Assembly: GCF_900167255.1 (NCBI RefSeq) | Contig: NZ_FUYB01000003.1 | Span: 62,001 to 126,000 of the forward strand | Direction of reading: 5' to 3' | Length of the DNA stretch: 64,000 nt | Source of the DNA: Thiothrix eikelboomii | GTDB lineage: Bacteria > Pseudomonadota > Gammaproteobacteria > Thiotrichales > Thiotrichaceae | Part shown: positions 1 through 8,639 of the stretch, in pieces | Layout: each line of letters opens with the position of its first letter | Position numbering within the stretch: position 1 is the first letter of the stretch | Position numbers and translations under genes: made by a program | Notes under the pieces: model-generated | Told to the model about the DNA's origin: nothing | Databases searched by the model: none | The model's input: the letters and a program-made list of their open reading frames with translations, nothing else

Positions 1-1738
1 CGACCGGGTAGCTCATTACCGCAGCTACGACGCAGAGGGGCATGTCGTCCCCGGCAAATACGCACAATGGTTTGAGACCGAATACCGCGCAATGGTTGCC
101 AAACCCAAGTACCGATCCCTGTTCGGCGAAATCGACCCAACGGCGGAAGTCAGCAAAGTGCATGACGGCTATTTCTCGGCCGACAAGCGCAAAAAAGGCG
201 ACCCGGATAGCTTGATACGTTTCAAGGACAGCAGCGGCACAACGGCTGAAGACGAAAGCACCTACAACCTGATCATGAAGGACAAGGAAAAGTTGCTTAG
301 TTTCGATTCCAAACTGCGCTTCATTTTCTCGCATTCCGCCTTGCGTGAAGGCTGGGACAACCCCAATGTGTTCCAGATTTGCACCCTGAATGAAACCGCT
401 TCCACCCTAAAAAAGCGTCAGGAAATCGGGCGCGGCTTGCGGTTGGCGGTCAACCAGCAGGGCGAACGCATCCAAGGTTTCACCGTCAACACCCTGACCG
501 TGATGGCAAACGAGTCCTACGAGGCATTCGCCGCCAAACTCCAGCAAGAAATTGAGGATGATGAAGGCATCCGCTTCGGCTTTGTTGAAAAGCACCTGTT
601 CGCCAATATCGTGATAGCGGAAGATGGCAAAGAACCCACCTATCTGGGTGCAGACAAGTCCGAAACCCTCTGGGAAAACTTGCTGGCAAGCGGCTACATC
701 AATGACAAAGGCAAAGTGCAGGACAGCCTGAAAACCGCCCTGAAAGCAGGCAGTGTCAACCTGCCCGATACTTTCGCCACCCACGCTGACGCAATTACCG
801 CCACTTTGCGCAAAGTCGCAGGCAACAACCTGAACATCAAAAATGCCGACACAGGACAAACCGTAGCACTCAACAAACAGGTTTACCTCAGCCCCGAATT
901 CACCGCGCTGTGGGATCGCATCAAGCACCAGACCACCTACCGGGTAAACTTCACCCCTGAAAACTTGATTGATACTTGCGCCAGCAAGTTGGGTGAGATG
1001 ATCGTGGGTAAAACCCGCTTTGAATCCATTGAAGCCAAGCTCCACATTGACCGTAGCGAAATCGCAGGCACAGACGTAAAGACCCAAACTTACGTCTACG
1101 ACCTGCGTGATTACACCTTGCCGGACATCGTGACCTACTTGCAGGATGCCACTAACCTGACACGCCGCAGCGTGATTGACATCCTGCAACGCTCAGGCCG
1201 CCTCAAGGATTTCAAAAGCAACCCGCAAAAGTTTATCGAACAGGCCACTGCCATCATCCAGCAAGCCATGCGGCTGGCACTGGTGGACGGCATCAAATAC
1301 CACAAAATCGGCGATGGGCATTTCTACGCCCAAGAATTGTTTGAATCGGCAGAATTGCGCGGCTACCTCAACGACAATATGCAGGCCGTCGCCAAGTGCG
1401 TGTATGAGCATGTGGTGTATGACTCCGACGTGGAAGCCAGCTTTGCTTTGGGTATGGAGCAGAGTGAGGACGTGAAGCTTTACGCCAAACTCCCCGGCTG
1501 GTTCAAGATCAACACCCCGCTTGGCACCTACAATCCCGACTGGGCCGTGCTGGTGGAACAAGACGGCAAAGAGCGGCTGTATTTTGTGGTGGAAACCAAA
1601 GGCATGTTGCTGCCCGATGCGCTACGCCCGGTGGAAGACGGCAAAATAAAATGTGGGCGGGCGCACTTTGCCGCGATGGAAAACGACGTGCAGTTTACCA
1701 AGGCGAATGGGTTTGGGGAGTTTGTGGGGCAGTGGTAA
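1..1738 (+). CDS. Type III restriction enzyme Res subunit, C-terminal part (5' end outside window)
   Basis: The reading frame is open from the first bases of the window, so the first in-frame ATG (92) is internal and the gene begins upstream. What remains is the second helicase domain and the nuclease end of a type III Res (R) subunit, the ATP-dependent translocase and cleavage subunit that works with a Mod methylase. The helicase part shows SHSALREGWDNPNVFQ followed by QEIGRGLRL, a typical motif VI. The last quarter has PDWA, then VVETKG, the D...ExK core of a PD-(D/E)xK nuclease. The gene ends cleanly at TAA. Its Mod partner is not visible and presumably lies to the left. Base use is GC-rich, unlike the gene that follows. 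Confident family call. Confidence 0.85.
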   Translation, partial: DRVAHYRSYDAEGHVVPGKYAQWFETEYRAMVAKPKYRSLFGEIDPTAEVSKVHDGYFSADKRKKGDPDSLIRFKDSSGTTAEDESTYNLIMKDKEKLLSFDSKLRFIFSHSALREGWDNPNVFQICTLNETASTLKKRQEIGRGLRLAVNQQGERIQGFTVNTLTVMANESYEAFAAKLQQEIEDDEGIRFGFVEKHLFANIVIAEDGKEPTYLGADKSETLWENLLASGYINDKGKVQDSLKTALKAGSVNLPDTFATHADAITATLRKVAGNNLNIKNADTGQTVALNKQVYLSPEFTALWDRIKHQTTYRVNFTPENLIDTCASKLGEMIVGKTRFESIEAKLHIDRSEIAGTDVKTQTYVYDLRDYTLPDIVTYLQDATNLTRRSVIDILQRSGRLKDFKSNPQKFIEQATAIIQQAMRLALVDGIKYHKIGDGHFYAQELFESAELRGYLNDNMQAVAKCVYEHVVYDSDVEASFALGMEQSEDVKLYAKLPGWFKINTPLGTYNPDWAVLVEQDGKERLYFVVETKGMLLPDALRPVEDGKIKCGRAHFAAMENDVQFTKANGFGEFVGQW

Positions 1739-1859
1739 GGCCTAGCACCAATCTTCTTTAGTGCTGCCGAAAACAAAATCAATCAAGGCAAAACTCAAGT
1801 CTAGGAAATTGAGCAGCCTTTCAACTTTTAGGCTACATTGAAGCGTTCTATCCTCTTGA

Positions 1860-2963
1860 ATGATGAGCTTGCTGATGACTCAAAATCACCTTCACCTACC
1901 CTTATGGACACTCATAGCACCGACTTTTACCTTATGTTTGCTCGGCTTACAATGGAGTGGTTTGGAACTGACAGGGTGGTATTATTGGCTGCTGGCTCTT
2001 GGTTTAGTTTTTAGTGTGATGGCTGCCGTCCATCATGCTGAGATCATTGCCTATGGCATCGGTGAACCCTTCGGAACTTTAGTCTTAGCCTTAGCCGTGA
2101 CAGTGATTGAGGTATCCTTAATTGTCTCTATTATGTTGGCTGCTGAATCGGGGGCAACCGTCTTAGCTCGGGATACTGTTTTTGCGACGGTGATGATTAT
2201 TTTGAATCTGATCATCGGCTTAAGTTTTTTACTCGGCGGTGCACGCTTTCGCGAGCAGAGTTTTATTCTCTCCGGCACCCGTACTGCACTCACTACTTTA
2301 GCCGCGATTATAGTGCTCACCTTAATCCTACCTAATTTCACGACGAGTGTATCCGGGCCACGTTATAGCGATAGTCAATTAAGTTTTGTGGCTATCGTCT
2401 CTCTCGTCCTGTATCTGCTTTTTGTCTTCATTCAAGCCGTGCGCCATCGTGATTATTTCCACAGTAGCCCCATTAGCCAAGAAACTGAACAACAACCTGT
2501 AGTACCGATTAAAACTTTGATCATCAGTGGTATCTTTTTGCTGTTAAGCTTAGTGGGTGTGGTTTTATCTGCCAAATTACTCTCGCCTGAAGTAAAAGAT
2601 ATGGTGAAAGCTATCGGTGCACCGGAAGCTTTGGTCGGAATTATCATCGCCGCTATTGTCTTAACGCCTGAAGGTTATGCCTCCTTACGTGCGGCGGCGA
2701 ATAACCAACTACAAACCAGCCTCAACCTCGCTCTTGGCTCAGCCCTTGCAACGATTGGCTTGACGATTCCGGTGGTGGCTGTGGTAGCGATTGCGATGGA
2801 CATGACCTTGGTCTTGGGGCTGGATAATAAATCTATTGTCTTACTGATTTTATCCCTATTTATCGCTTCACTGTCGATGAGTACGGGGCGAGTAACGGTC
2901 ATGCAAGGTGCCGTTCATCTAGTCTTATTTTTGACTTATTTGTTTATGACAATCGTTCCCTAA
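1860..2963 (+). CDS. chaA: Calcium/proton (or sodium/proton) antiporter, ChaA-like
   Basis: Predicted inner-membrane cation/proton exchanger of the CaCA superfamily, ChaA type, about 367 residues, which is the usual length. The protein is nearly all hydrophobic, with roughly eleven membrane segments. The two conserved acidic regions of the family are visible: GEPFGTLVLALAVTVIEVSL in the N-terminal half and a VLTPEGYASLRAA stretch in the C-terminal half. These carry the Glu residues that bind the ion in exchangers. Known relatives export Ca2+ or Na+/K+ in exchange for protons at alkaline pH. Alternative ATGs lie at 1863 and 1875 and no strong ribosome site decides between them. It stands alone, with a terminator-like hairpin just after it. 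Confidence 0.8.
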   Translation: MMSLLMTQNHLHLPLWTLIAPTFTLCLLGLQWSGLELTGWYYWLLALGLVFSVMAAVHHAEIIAYGIGEPFGTLVLALAVTVIEVSLIVSIMLAAESGATVLARDTVFATVMIILNLIIGLSFLLGGARFREQSFILSGTRTALTTLAAIIVLTLILPNFTTSVSGPRYSDSQLSFVAIVSLVLYLLFVFIQAVRHRDYFHSSPISQETEQQPVVPIKTLIISGIFLLLSLVGVVLSAKLLSPEVKDMVKAIGAPEALVGIIIAAIVLTPEGYASLRAAANNQLQTSLNLALGSALATIGLTIPVVAVVAIAMDMTLVLGLDNKSIVLLILSLFIASLSMSTGRVTVMQGAVHLVLFLTYLFMTIVP

Positions 2964-2973
2964 ACCGATAAAC

Positions 2974-2998
2974 GGTTGGCTCAGATCTAGAGCCAACC
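2974..2998. terminator. Bidirectional hairpin between convergent genes
   Basis: A 9-bp perfect stem (GGTTGGCTC / GAGCCAACC) with a 7-base loop lies in the 49-base gap between the convergent antiporter gene and the small membrane protein gene. There is no long T-run on either side, so it is a weak or Rho-assisted terminator candidate. Confidence 0.5.
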
Positions 2999-3012
2999 TA
3001 GATAAGTGCGGT

Positions 3013-3291
3013 TTAGCCTTGGGAAATCCGCCGCCATTCACGCTGAAAAACCTCACTGAACCCGACCAACATCGCAAATAATACGACGAGGCTAGCCACC
3101 CACTCTGCATGAAAAACCGTGGCTGTCTGGGCAACTTCACTGATCAAGACCGATTGCGCTAAGAGGTTAGCGATTTGCTTTACCAATAAAAAAGTACCCA
3201 AGGTAACACAGACCATCACAAAAGCGACAGCCTGCGCTTTCCAAGAATGCATTAAAACGATTATTAGACGTTCATTTAAGCTATAACCCAT
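3013..3291 (-). CDS. Small membrane protein of unknown function
   Basis: A 92-residue protein with two hydrophobic segments, roughly residues 20-42 (AVAFVMVCVTLGTFLLVKQI) and 62-80 (WVASLVVLFAMLVGFSEVFQ), joined by a short polar linker. No family is recognised. It starts at ATG 3291 with a purine-rich AGGGAGGGCGAC just upstream that can serve as ribosome site. It is convergent with the antiporter gene and points the same way as the DUF2254 gene, 174 bases away. Since both neighbours are membrane proteins, a role in the envelope is possible, but nothing in the sequence names one. Confidence 0.55.
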   Translation of the reverse strand: MGYSLNERLIIVLMHSWKAQAVAFVMVCVTLGTFLLVKQIANLLAQSVLISEVAQTATVFHAEWVASLVVLFAMLVGFSEVFQREWRRISQG

Positions 3292-3465
3292 GTCGCCCTC
3301 CCTAAGTGAGTCAATGGATCAATTCATATTAAGATTACAACTTAAGTCGGTTAGCTGAATAGAAAAGTTCAGGTGAATTTTCACCAAACTTTTTAGGAAT
3401 AGTTGGTAAAATATTGGTTTACAAAGCAATCTGATCCATGCTTGGGATTTGTCAATAAATCTATT

Positions 3466-4752
3466 TTATTCATAACCAGATTGCAACTGATCGGCAAGGT
3501 CTTGTACTTGCTTTGCCAATCCTCTGAGACGTTCGCGCTGGATTTGAGCGACTAAGGCAGGTTCAGCTAACTCTAAAGCCACTGCTGACATGTGCTGGGC
3601 AGCTTGGGTTAATGGGGGATAGTTTAAGCGTACTAGAGCCAGCAAGACTTTTTGTAAGCGAATACCCACCTCAATAAAACCTGCTCCATCCCGCGCAATC
3701 GGACTAAAACTATCGGTAACTAGCTCTTCTGCGGTCATCGGCAAAACGCTTAACCGTTGATAGCTTAGCTCAGCTGCTTGGCTTTGCTGGCTGACCTCTG
3801 CCCAATGAGCCAATACTTTTAGCTGCAAATGTAAGACATTAATCGCGGTCCCAGGATCATTGACCGCACTGGATAAGGCACGATCTGCCGTTTCGGTAAG
3901 ATTAATTAAATTAAACCGTAAATCATCAGTAGCCTCACGCCGCTGACCAATCGCCACTGCCGTGCATACTGTTGTGATAAACTCATCCGTTGCGGTGCTG
4001 GCGGGGCTAATATAGGCGATAGCGGCAGTCACCTCACTGACTTCTCCGGGGCGGGTGGCAAGGATAATAGTGGCCTGCATTTCCTCTGCCTTAGCTTGTA
4101 AACGGCTCATATCTAAACCGACCACATAGCCATAAGTTTGTGGATAAACAGCGCAACTATCTGGCGGTACACGACCATCCCAAGCGTGAGCACCCCAATG
4201 ATGCACGGTCTCAGGGTTAATACTCGCCAAGGCAACCTCAGTTAACTTAGTTAAAATAGTTTCTTGTCGCCCTAATTGCATGGCATGATCGACCCAATTA
4301 ATAAAGGCAATCAGTACAAAACCAACAATTAATAATAAACCCAGAAATAAAATAAACCGCCCTACCGCACCATATTCAAAGGCTTTGAGCGCTAAAATAC
4401 TGAAGATTGAATAAATAAAAGCCGCAATAAAAGCTGATAAAACTAACTGTGCTTTCTTATCACTTAAGACATATTGGCTAGCGCGATAAGTGGTGGACGT
4501 CGAGACAGTCGAGGCCGCCGCTACAATCGCCGACACGGTAAAGGTAGCGACTGATAGCATGCTAGATGCAAAAATACTCAATAGAGCAACCAGTGACTCC
4601 TCATCAATTTTTAAGGCGATTTTTCCTTCATACCTGCCACCTAGCCAATACGCAAGTAGAGCCATAGCAATTGCAAACAAACTCGCCAACGCCGGGCGCA
4701 GCCATAACTCACGTTCTAATTGCGCTTGCAAACGTTTTAATCTAAACCCCAT
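3466..4752 (-). CDS. DUF2254 family integral membrane protein
   Basis: A 428-residue protein with the layout of the DUF2254 family. The N-terminal half has about four membrane segments (around residues 17-40, 55-80, 104-125 and 130-150). The C-terminal half is soluble and helical and includes LSSAVNDPGTAINVL near residue 290, the most conserved stretch of the family. Function is not established for the family. The start at 4752 gives MGFRLKRLQAQLERELWLRP, a positively charged amphipathic lead-in. It is transcribed away from the protocatechuate genes, and the 356-base gap between them would hold both promoters. Neither neighbour suggests a specific role. Confidence 0.75.
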   Translation of the reverse strand: MGFRLKRLQAQLERELWLRPALASLFAIAMALLAYWLGGRYEGKIALKIDEESLVALLSIFASSMLSVATFTVSAIVAAASTVSTSTTYRASQYVLSDKKAQLVLSAFIAAFIYSIFSILALKAFEYGAVGRFILFLGLLLIVGFVLIAFINWVDHAMQLGRQETILTKLTEVALASINPETVHHWGAHAWDGRVPPDSCAVYPQTYGYVVGLDMSRLQAKAEEMQATIILATRPGEVSEVTAAIAYISPASTATDEFITTVCTAVAIGQRREATDDLRFNLINLTETADRALSSAVNDPGTAINVLHLQLKVLAHWAEVSQQSQAAELSYQRLSVLPMTAEELVTDSFSPIARDGAGFIEVGIRLQKVLLALVRLNYPPLTQAAQHMSAVALELAEPALVAQIQRERLRGLAKQVQDLADQLQSGYE

Positions 4753-5108
4753 ACCCCAGTCGATCCTTGTCTACTTTTTACCGTGAAAGCATACAATATT
4801 CCTAACGACCCGTAATCCCCGGAAATAAAATCAACATACCCATCATGCATGCCTTGCGCTTGATTGGTGTCGATCTGGGCTTTGAAGTCAAGCAACGAAT
4901 GAGTACTTGCAAACAGCGGTTAGGCTAGCCTGCCTCAGCCACACCTGAAATCACCTAAAAATACCAGCACACACGTATTTTTTGCATGTTCAAGCTCATT
5001 CATTCCGCCTAAACTGCCTAGCTTGATTAAACGTGAGGAGAGCGAAGCAGCCGATCTTTAGGCTGGCTATTCCTTACTATTCGTTAACTCAGCTAGGCAG
5101 GATTGAAT
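4753..5108. other. Divergent intergenic region (356 bases)
   Basis: Lies between the leftward DUF2254 gene and the rightward galD gene, so it should hold two promoters. I see no clear -35/-10 pair or palindromic operator. A short open frame from ATG 4847 (about 27 codons, ending at TAG near 4927) runs through it, but it has no ribosome site and no recognisable similarity. The segment 5030-5050 is purine-rich (GAGGAGAGCGAAG) and might be part of a 5' leader of the catabolic operon. Confidence 0.4.
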
Positions 5109-6167
5109 ATGCAACACGCAATTCCTTATATGCAATTTCGTGGAGGCAGCTCGAAAGGCTTGTACTTTTTAGCAGAGGATTTACCGCTTGATCCTGCTGA
5201 GCGTGATCAAATCATTTTGTCTGCACTCGGGCGGGATACAAGGCAAATTGATGGCTTAGGCGGTGCACATCCTTTGACGAGTAAAGTCGCCGTGGTGAGT
5301 CGGTCAACCCGCCCCGATGCTGATGTCGATTTTCTATTTGTACAAGTCGTGGTCGGTGAAAACCGGGTGGATACCACCCCGAATTGCGGCAATATTTTAG
5401 CCGGAGTGGGGCCGTTTGCCATTGAAGCTGGCTTGATTCCAGTTCAAGGCGAGACCACTACCGTGCGCGTATATATGCTCAATAGTGAGAATCTGTGTGA
5501 ACTCACCTTGCAAACGCCCAATGGCAAAATGACTTATGAAGGCACGGCCAAAATCGACGGTGCGCCCGGTACTTCGGCGGCGGTGATTTGTAATTATCTA
5601 GATATTGCTGGTTCTATTTGTGGCTCACTACTACCCACGGGTAACACCCAAGACCTGATTGAGGGTATCCCCGTCACTTGTATTGATAATGGCATGCCAG
5701 TCGTGGTGATTAAGGCTCAAGATCTTGGCAAAACGGGTTATGAAACTTGTGCCGAACTCAGCCATGATGCTGCCTTTCGCGCCAAACTCGAAGCCATTCG
5801 CCTTAAAGCCGGTCCTTTAATGAATTTAGGGGAGGTCACTAAAAAAGTCGTCCCTAAAATGACCTTGATTGCGCCCCCACAACAGGGTGGGCATATCAGC
5901 ACCCGTACCTTTATTCCGCATACTTGCCATGATGCAATTGGTGTTTTAGGTGCGGTATCAGTTGCCACGGCCTGTATTTTGCCGAACTCCGTCGCGCAAG
6001 GAGTGGCCGTGATTCCTGAGGGCAACCCGAAAAATTTATCCGTTGAGCATCCTTCTGGCGAGTTTTCTGTTGAGTTATTACAGGATGCGAACGGCACTGT
6101 GATTAAAGCAGGTCTATTGCGTACTGCACGCCTATTGAGTCGTGGCGAAGTGTATGTGATTACCTAA
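5109..6167 (+). CDS. galD: 4-oxalomesaconate tautomerase (PrpF/GalD/LigU family)
   Basis: Cytoplasmic isomerase of the protocatechuate 4,5-cleavage and gallate pathways. It interconverts tautomers of 4-oxalomesaconate so that the product can be hydrated. The protein is a PrpF-family two-domain fold of diaminopimelate-epimerase type. It begins MQHAIPYMQFRGGSSKGLYF, the canonical family start, and carries TTPNCGNILAGVGPFA near residue 95 and an HISTRTFIPHTCHDAIGVLGA stretch near residue 265. About 352 residues, normal length. An in-frame TTG lies two codons upstream, but the ATG at 5109 fits the family better. It is followed after 24 bases by ligI and shares its pathway with ligI, ligK and ligJ, so the specific function is well supported by context. 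Confidence 0.85.
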   Translation: MQHAIPYMQFRGGSSKGLYFLAEDLPLDPAERDQIILSALGRDTRQIDGLGGAHPLTSKVAVVSRSTRPDADVDFLFVQVVVGENRVDTTPNCGNILAGVGPFAIEAGLIPVQGETTTVRVYMLNSENLCELTLQTPNGKMTYEGTAKIDGAPGTSAAVICNYLDIAGSICGSLLPTGNTQDLIEGIPVTCIDNGMPVVVIKAQDLGKTGYETCAELSHDAAFRAKLEAIRLKAGPLMNLGEVTKKVVPKMTLIAPPQQGGHISTRTFIPHTCHDAIGVLGAVSVATACILPNSVAQGVAVIPEGNPKNLSVEHPSGEFSVELLQDANGTVIKAGLLRTARLLSRGEVYVIT

Positions 6168-6191
6168 AAGTTTATTTTTGGAGGAGATGAA

Positions 6192-7064
6192 ATGAGCAAA
6201 CCAAGCTGTATGCCACCGGATAATCATACCCGAACCCCTTTATATAAAGCGCCACCTCAATCCTGTGATGCCCATTGTCATGTATTTGGACCACATGCGA
6301 TCTTCCCTTATTCCGACAAGGCCTCCTACTGGCCACCTGATGCGGATAAGCATGCACTCAAACGTCTGCATGATAAATTAGGTATCGAGCGAGCAGTATT
6401 GGTGCAAGCCAGCTGCCACGGCACAGATAACCGCGCCATGATTGATGCGATCAAATCCAGTAAGGGTGCTTATCGTGGTGTCTGTATCGCTAATGACAGT
6501 TTCAGTGAAAACGACTTTCAAGATCTACATGATGGCGGCGTGCGCGGCGTGCGCTTTAACTTCGTTAAGCATTTAGGGGGAGCACCTAATCTTGACAGCA
6601 TGAAAACCGTACTCGAGCGCGTTAAGCCTTTGGGCTGGCATTTAGTCATTCATGTGAATGCAGAAGATGTGATTAGTTATGCCGAATTCTTTGATGCCCT
6701 TGATATGGATATTGTCGTTGATCACATGGGGCGAGTACCCACGACGGAAGGCGTTGGCCAACAAGCCTATAAAATCCTGTTAGAGCGGATGCAGCGGGAT
6801 AATTGGTGGATGAAAGTTTGTGGCTCTGAGCGTATTTCGATGGGACCACCCTTTTATGATGCGGTTCCCTTCGCACAAGGCTTTATTGAACTTGCCCCCG
6901 AGCGGATTTTATGGGGTACCGATTACCCTCATCCGAATATTAAAAAGCACATGCCCAATGATGCTGATTTATTGGATTTAGTCCCCTTAATTGCACGCGA
7001 TCCCGCCATTCAGAAGAAAATTCTAGTGGATAATCCAGCTCGCTTATATGGATTTCCCGATTAA
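6192..7064 (+). CDS. ligI: 2-pyrone-4,6-dicarboxylate hydrolase (LigI)
   Basis: Amidohydrolase-superfamily lactonase that opens 2-pyrone-4,6-dicarboxylate to 4-oxalomesaconate. The TIM-barrel metal-site motif CDAHCHVFG stands at residues 24-32. Later hallmarks are HVNAEDV, the VVDHMGRVP segment near residue 180, and LWGTDYPHPN near 240, whose Asp is the general acid/base in relatives. Length is 290 residues, normal for LigI. A strong ribosome site (GGAGGAGA) sits 5-12 bases before the ATG. It follows galD in the same direction. The next gene rightward belongs to a defence-like cassette, and the rest of the pathway resumes at 13.6 kb. Confidence 0.9.
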   Translation: MSKPSCMPPDNHTRTPLYKAPPQSCDAHCHVFGPHAIFPYSDKASYWPPDADKHALKRLHDKLGIERAVLVQASCHGTDNRAMIDAIKSSKGAYRGVCIANDSFSENDFQDLHDGGVRGVRFNFVKHLGGAPNLDSMKTVLERVKPLGWHLVIHVNAEDVISYAEFFDALDMDIVVDHMGRVPTTEGVGQQAYKILLERMQRDNWWMKVCGSERISMGPPFYDAVPFAQGFIELAPERILWGTDYPHPNIKKHMPNDADLLDLVPLIARDPAIQKKILVDNPARLYGFPD

Positions 7065-7079
7065 AACTTAATCATCCCC

Positions 7080-7111
7080 CTCACCCCATTCTTCATAATA
7101 GAAGGGGTGAG
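7080..7111 (+). terminator. Hairpin after ligI
   Basis: An 8-bp stem CTCACCCC / GGGGTGAG, extended by partial pairing of TTCT with the bases before GGGG, lies 15 bases after the ligI stop. There is no T-run behind it. It separates the galD-ligI unit from the SIR2/STAND/TIR cassette and may end the first transcript. Confidence 0.45.
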
Positions 7112-7223
7112 TCTATCAGCCCCATTAAATCCAGCCTAATAGCTAGCATTGATTAAAAAATTATTATAAAAATATCACTAGCGAGTCTCTCCACTACTCT
7201 CACGGGCATTATTGGGTATTATT

Positions 7224-8639
7224 ATGTTGGCAGAGCACACCCTTTCTAATTATAGCAACTCCCCAAACCTACTCACGCAATTACAAACGGAGTTAGTCCG
7301 CTTACAACAAGCCCATGATCTAGAAACGCATATTGATGAAAAAATTCGCCTTGAGGTTCTGATTGTCAATAAGCAACAAACCTTATGGCGGGCTTATCAG
7401 CAAGAAACGGCGCGCTTACGTTCTAAACGCTCGTTTAGTGCAGCGATTAATCTCTGGAAAGAGGCTTTATCCTTTCTCAGACAGGCAGACTTTACGCCTA
7501 GTATCCAAACCGAACTAGCCGAGTTAACACAGCTAGAGCAGCAAGCTTTGGTCATCGGTGAACTTAAACAATGCTTGTCTCGCGTTAAAGAATTAAGGCC
7601 GTTTTTCCCAGAACTCATCCAAGCTTTAGGACAGGCAGTAGGCACAGCAAACTTTAGTTTATTAAAAGAGCAAATTGAGTTTTTTCTGCAAAACGCCCCA
7701 GCCGATCACGAAGGTTTTTTACTATGGTGGCAGATGGAGCGTGAAACGACTTTTACACCTAGAAACAATCTGGACATGACTCGGTTAGCAGCTCGTATCC
7801 AACAAGGTGATATGGTGCTATTCATAGGTTCTGGCGTCATTGAAAACCAAAGCTCTAGCCAACAGATGGTTGCACAACTCGCCGAGTATATTGGCTATCA
7901 ACATTTTAATGGCACACTCTCTTCGATTGCCGAATACTATCAACTACGCCCAGAATTTGGCACTTCTGCCCTATTAAACAGCCTACGTGCACAACTACCC
8001 AAGACCCCTATTAGTGTCCATTTATATCAAGCGCTCGCCAAAATTACTGCGCCTGTTGTATTGATTTCGGCGACTTATGACAATTTATTAGAAACTGCGT
8101 TGCGCCATAGTGGTAAACCTTTTGTGGAGTTAGCGTCTATTGTCAGGCGCAGTGAAGACTATGATATTGGGCATGTCTTCGTTAGCTTCTCTGATCAACG
8201 TCAAACCCCTCGGGTTTATCCAGAAGAAGAGTTATCCCGTTTACGTTTTATTGAGGATGGCTATTCCATTATTTACAAAATTCGTGGGACTTGTGCGATT
8301 GATCCATCCAGAGATGAGGCGATTTTACGGGATGCACTCACTTTAACCGAAAGCCATTATTTTAACTTTGCCCGTTATGCTGAGCGGATTATTCCTAGTT
8401 ACGTCGCTCGCCAACTGCGTAACCGTGGCTTCTTATTCGTGGGCTATCAGCCGAGCCATTGGGAAGAGCGCTTACTTGCAGGGGCTTTATTAGAGCGCAG
8501 ACAATCCCAAGAATCGTGTTATGTACTCGGTAATAGCCCCAACCCTTTAGAAGATGCCTATTGGGCTGCACGCAATGTTAAATCACACCCCATTTCCCTC
8601 AGCGAGTTTGATCGCTATTTAGCGGAAGGTTTAGTATGA
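7224..8639 (+). CDS. SIR2-like protein with N-terminal effector-associated helical motif
   Basis: First gene of a three-gene conflict-system-like operon. The N-terminal region (about residues 18-55) has a charged helical motif, RLQQAHDLETHIDEKIRLE, repeated in similar form at the C terminus of the TIR protein at the other end of the operon. A helical linker follows. From about residue 190 a SIR2-like Rossmann domain begins: QQGDMVLFIGSGVIENQ (the nucleotide loop), ISATYDNLLETAL, YKIRG and a GFLFVGYQPS end motif. Known SIR2 effectors degrade NAD. Here the usual TNYD reads ATYD and the usual K-L-H-G reads KIRG, so the Asn and His expected at the active site are absent. It may be a sensor or adaptor rather than an NADase. 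An in-frame TTG lies upstream at 7212; neither start has a good ribosome site. The stop overlaps the next gene's ATG. Confidence 0.75.
   Translation: MLAEHTLSNYSNSPNLLTQLQTELVRLQQAHDLETHIDEKIRLEVLIVNKQQTLWRAYQQETARLRSKRSFSAAINLWKEALSFLRQADFTPSIQTELAELTQLEQQALVIGELKQCLSRVKELRPFFPELIQALGQAVGTANFSLLKEQIEFFLQNAPADHEGFLLWWQMERETTFTPRNNLDMTRLAARIQQGDMVLFIGSGVIENQSSSQQMVAQLAEYIGYQHFNGTLSSIAEYYQLRPEFGTSALLNSLRAQLPKTPISVHLYQALAKITAPVVLISATYDNLLETALRHSGKPFVELASIVRRSEDYDIGHVFVSFSDQRQTPRVYPEEELSRLRFIEDGYSIIYKIRGTCAIDPSRDEAILRDALTLTESHYFNFARYAERIIPSYVARQLRNRGFLFVGYQPSHWEERLLAGALLERRQSQESCYVLGNSPNPLEDAYWAARNVKSHPISLSEFDRYLAEGLV

Noticed and set aside
407-1189. Long minus-strand open frame inside the partial Res gene
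   Set aside because: Antisense shadow of a well-conserved gene; composition only, no recognisable domain.
4847-4930. Short open frame in the galD upstream region
   Set aside because: About 27 codons, no ribosome site, no recognised family.
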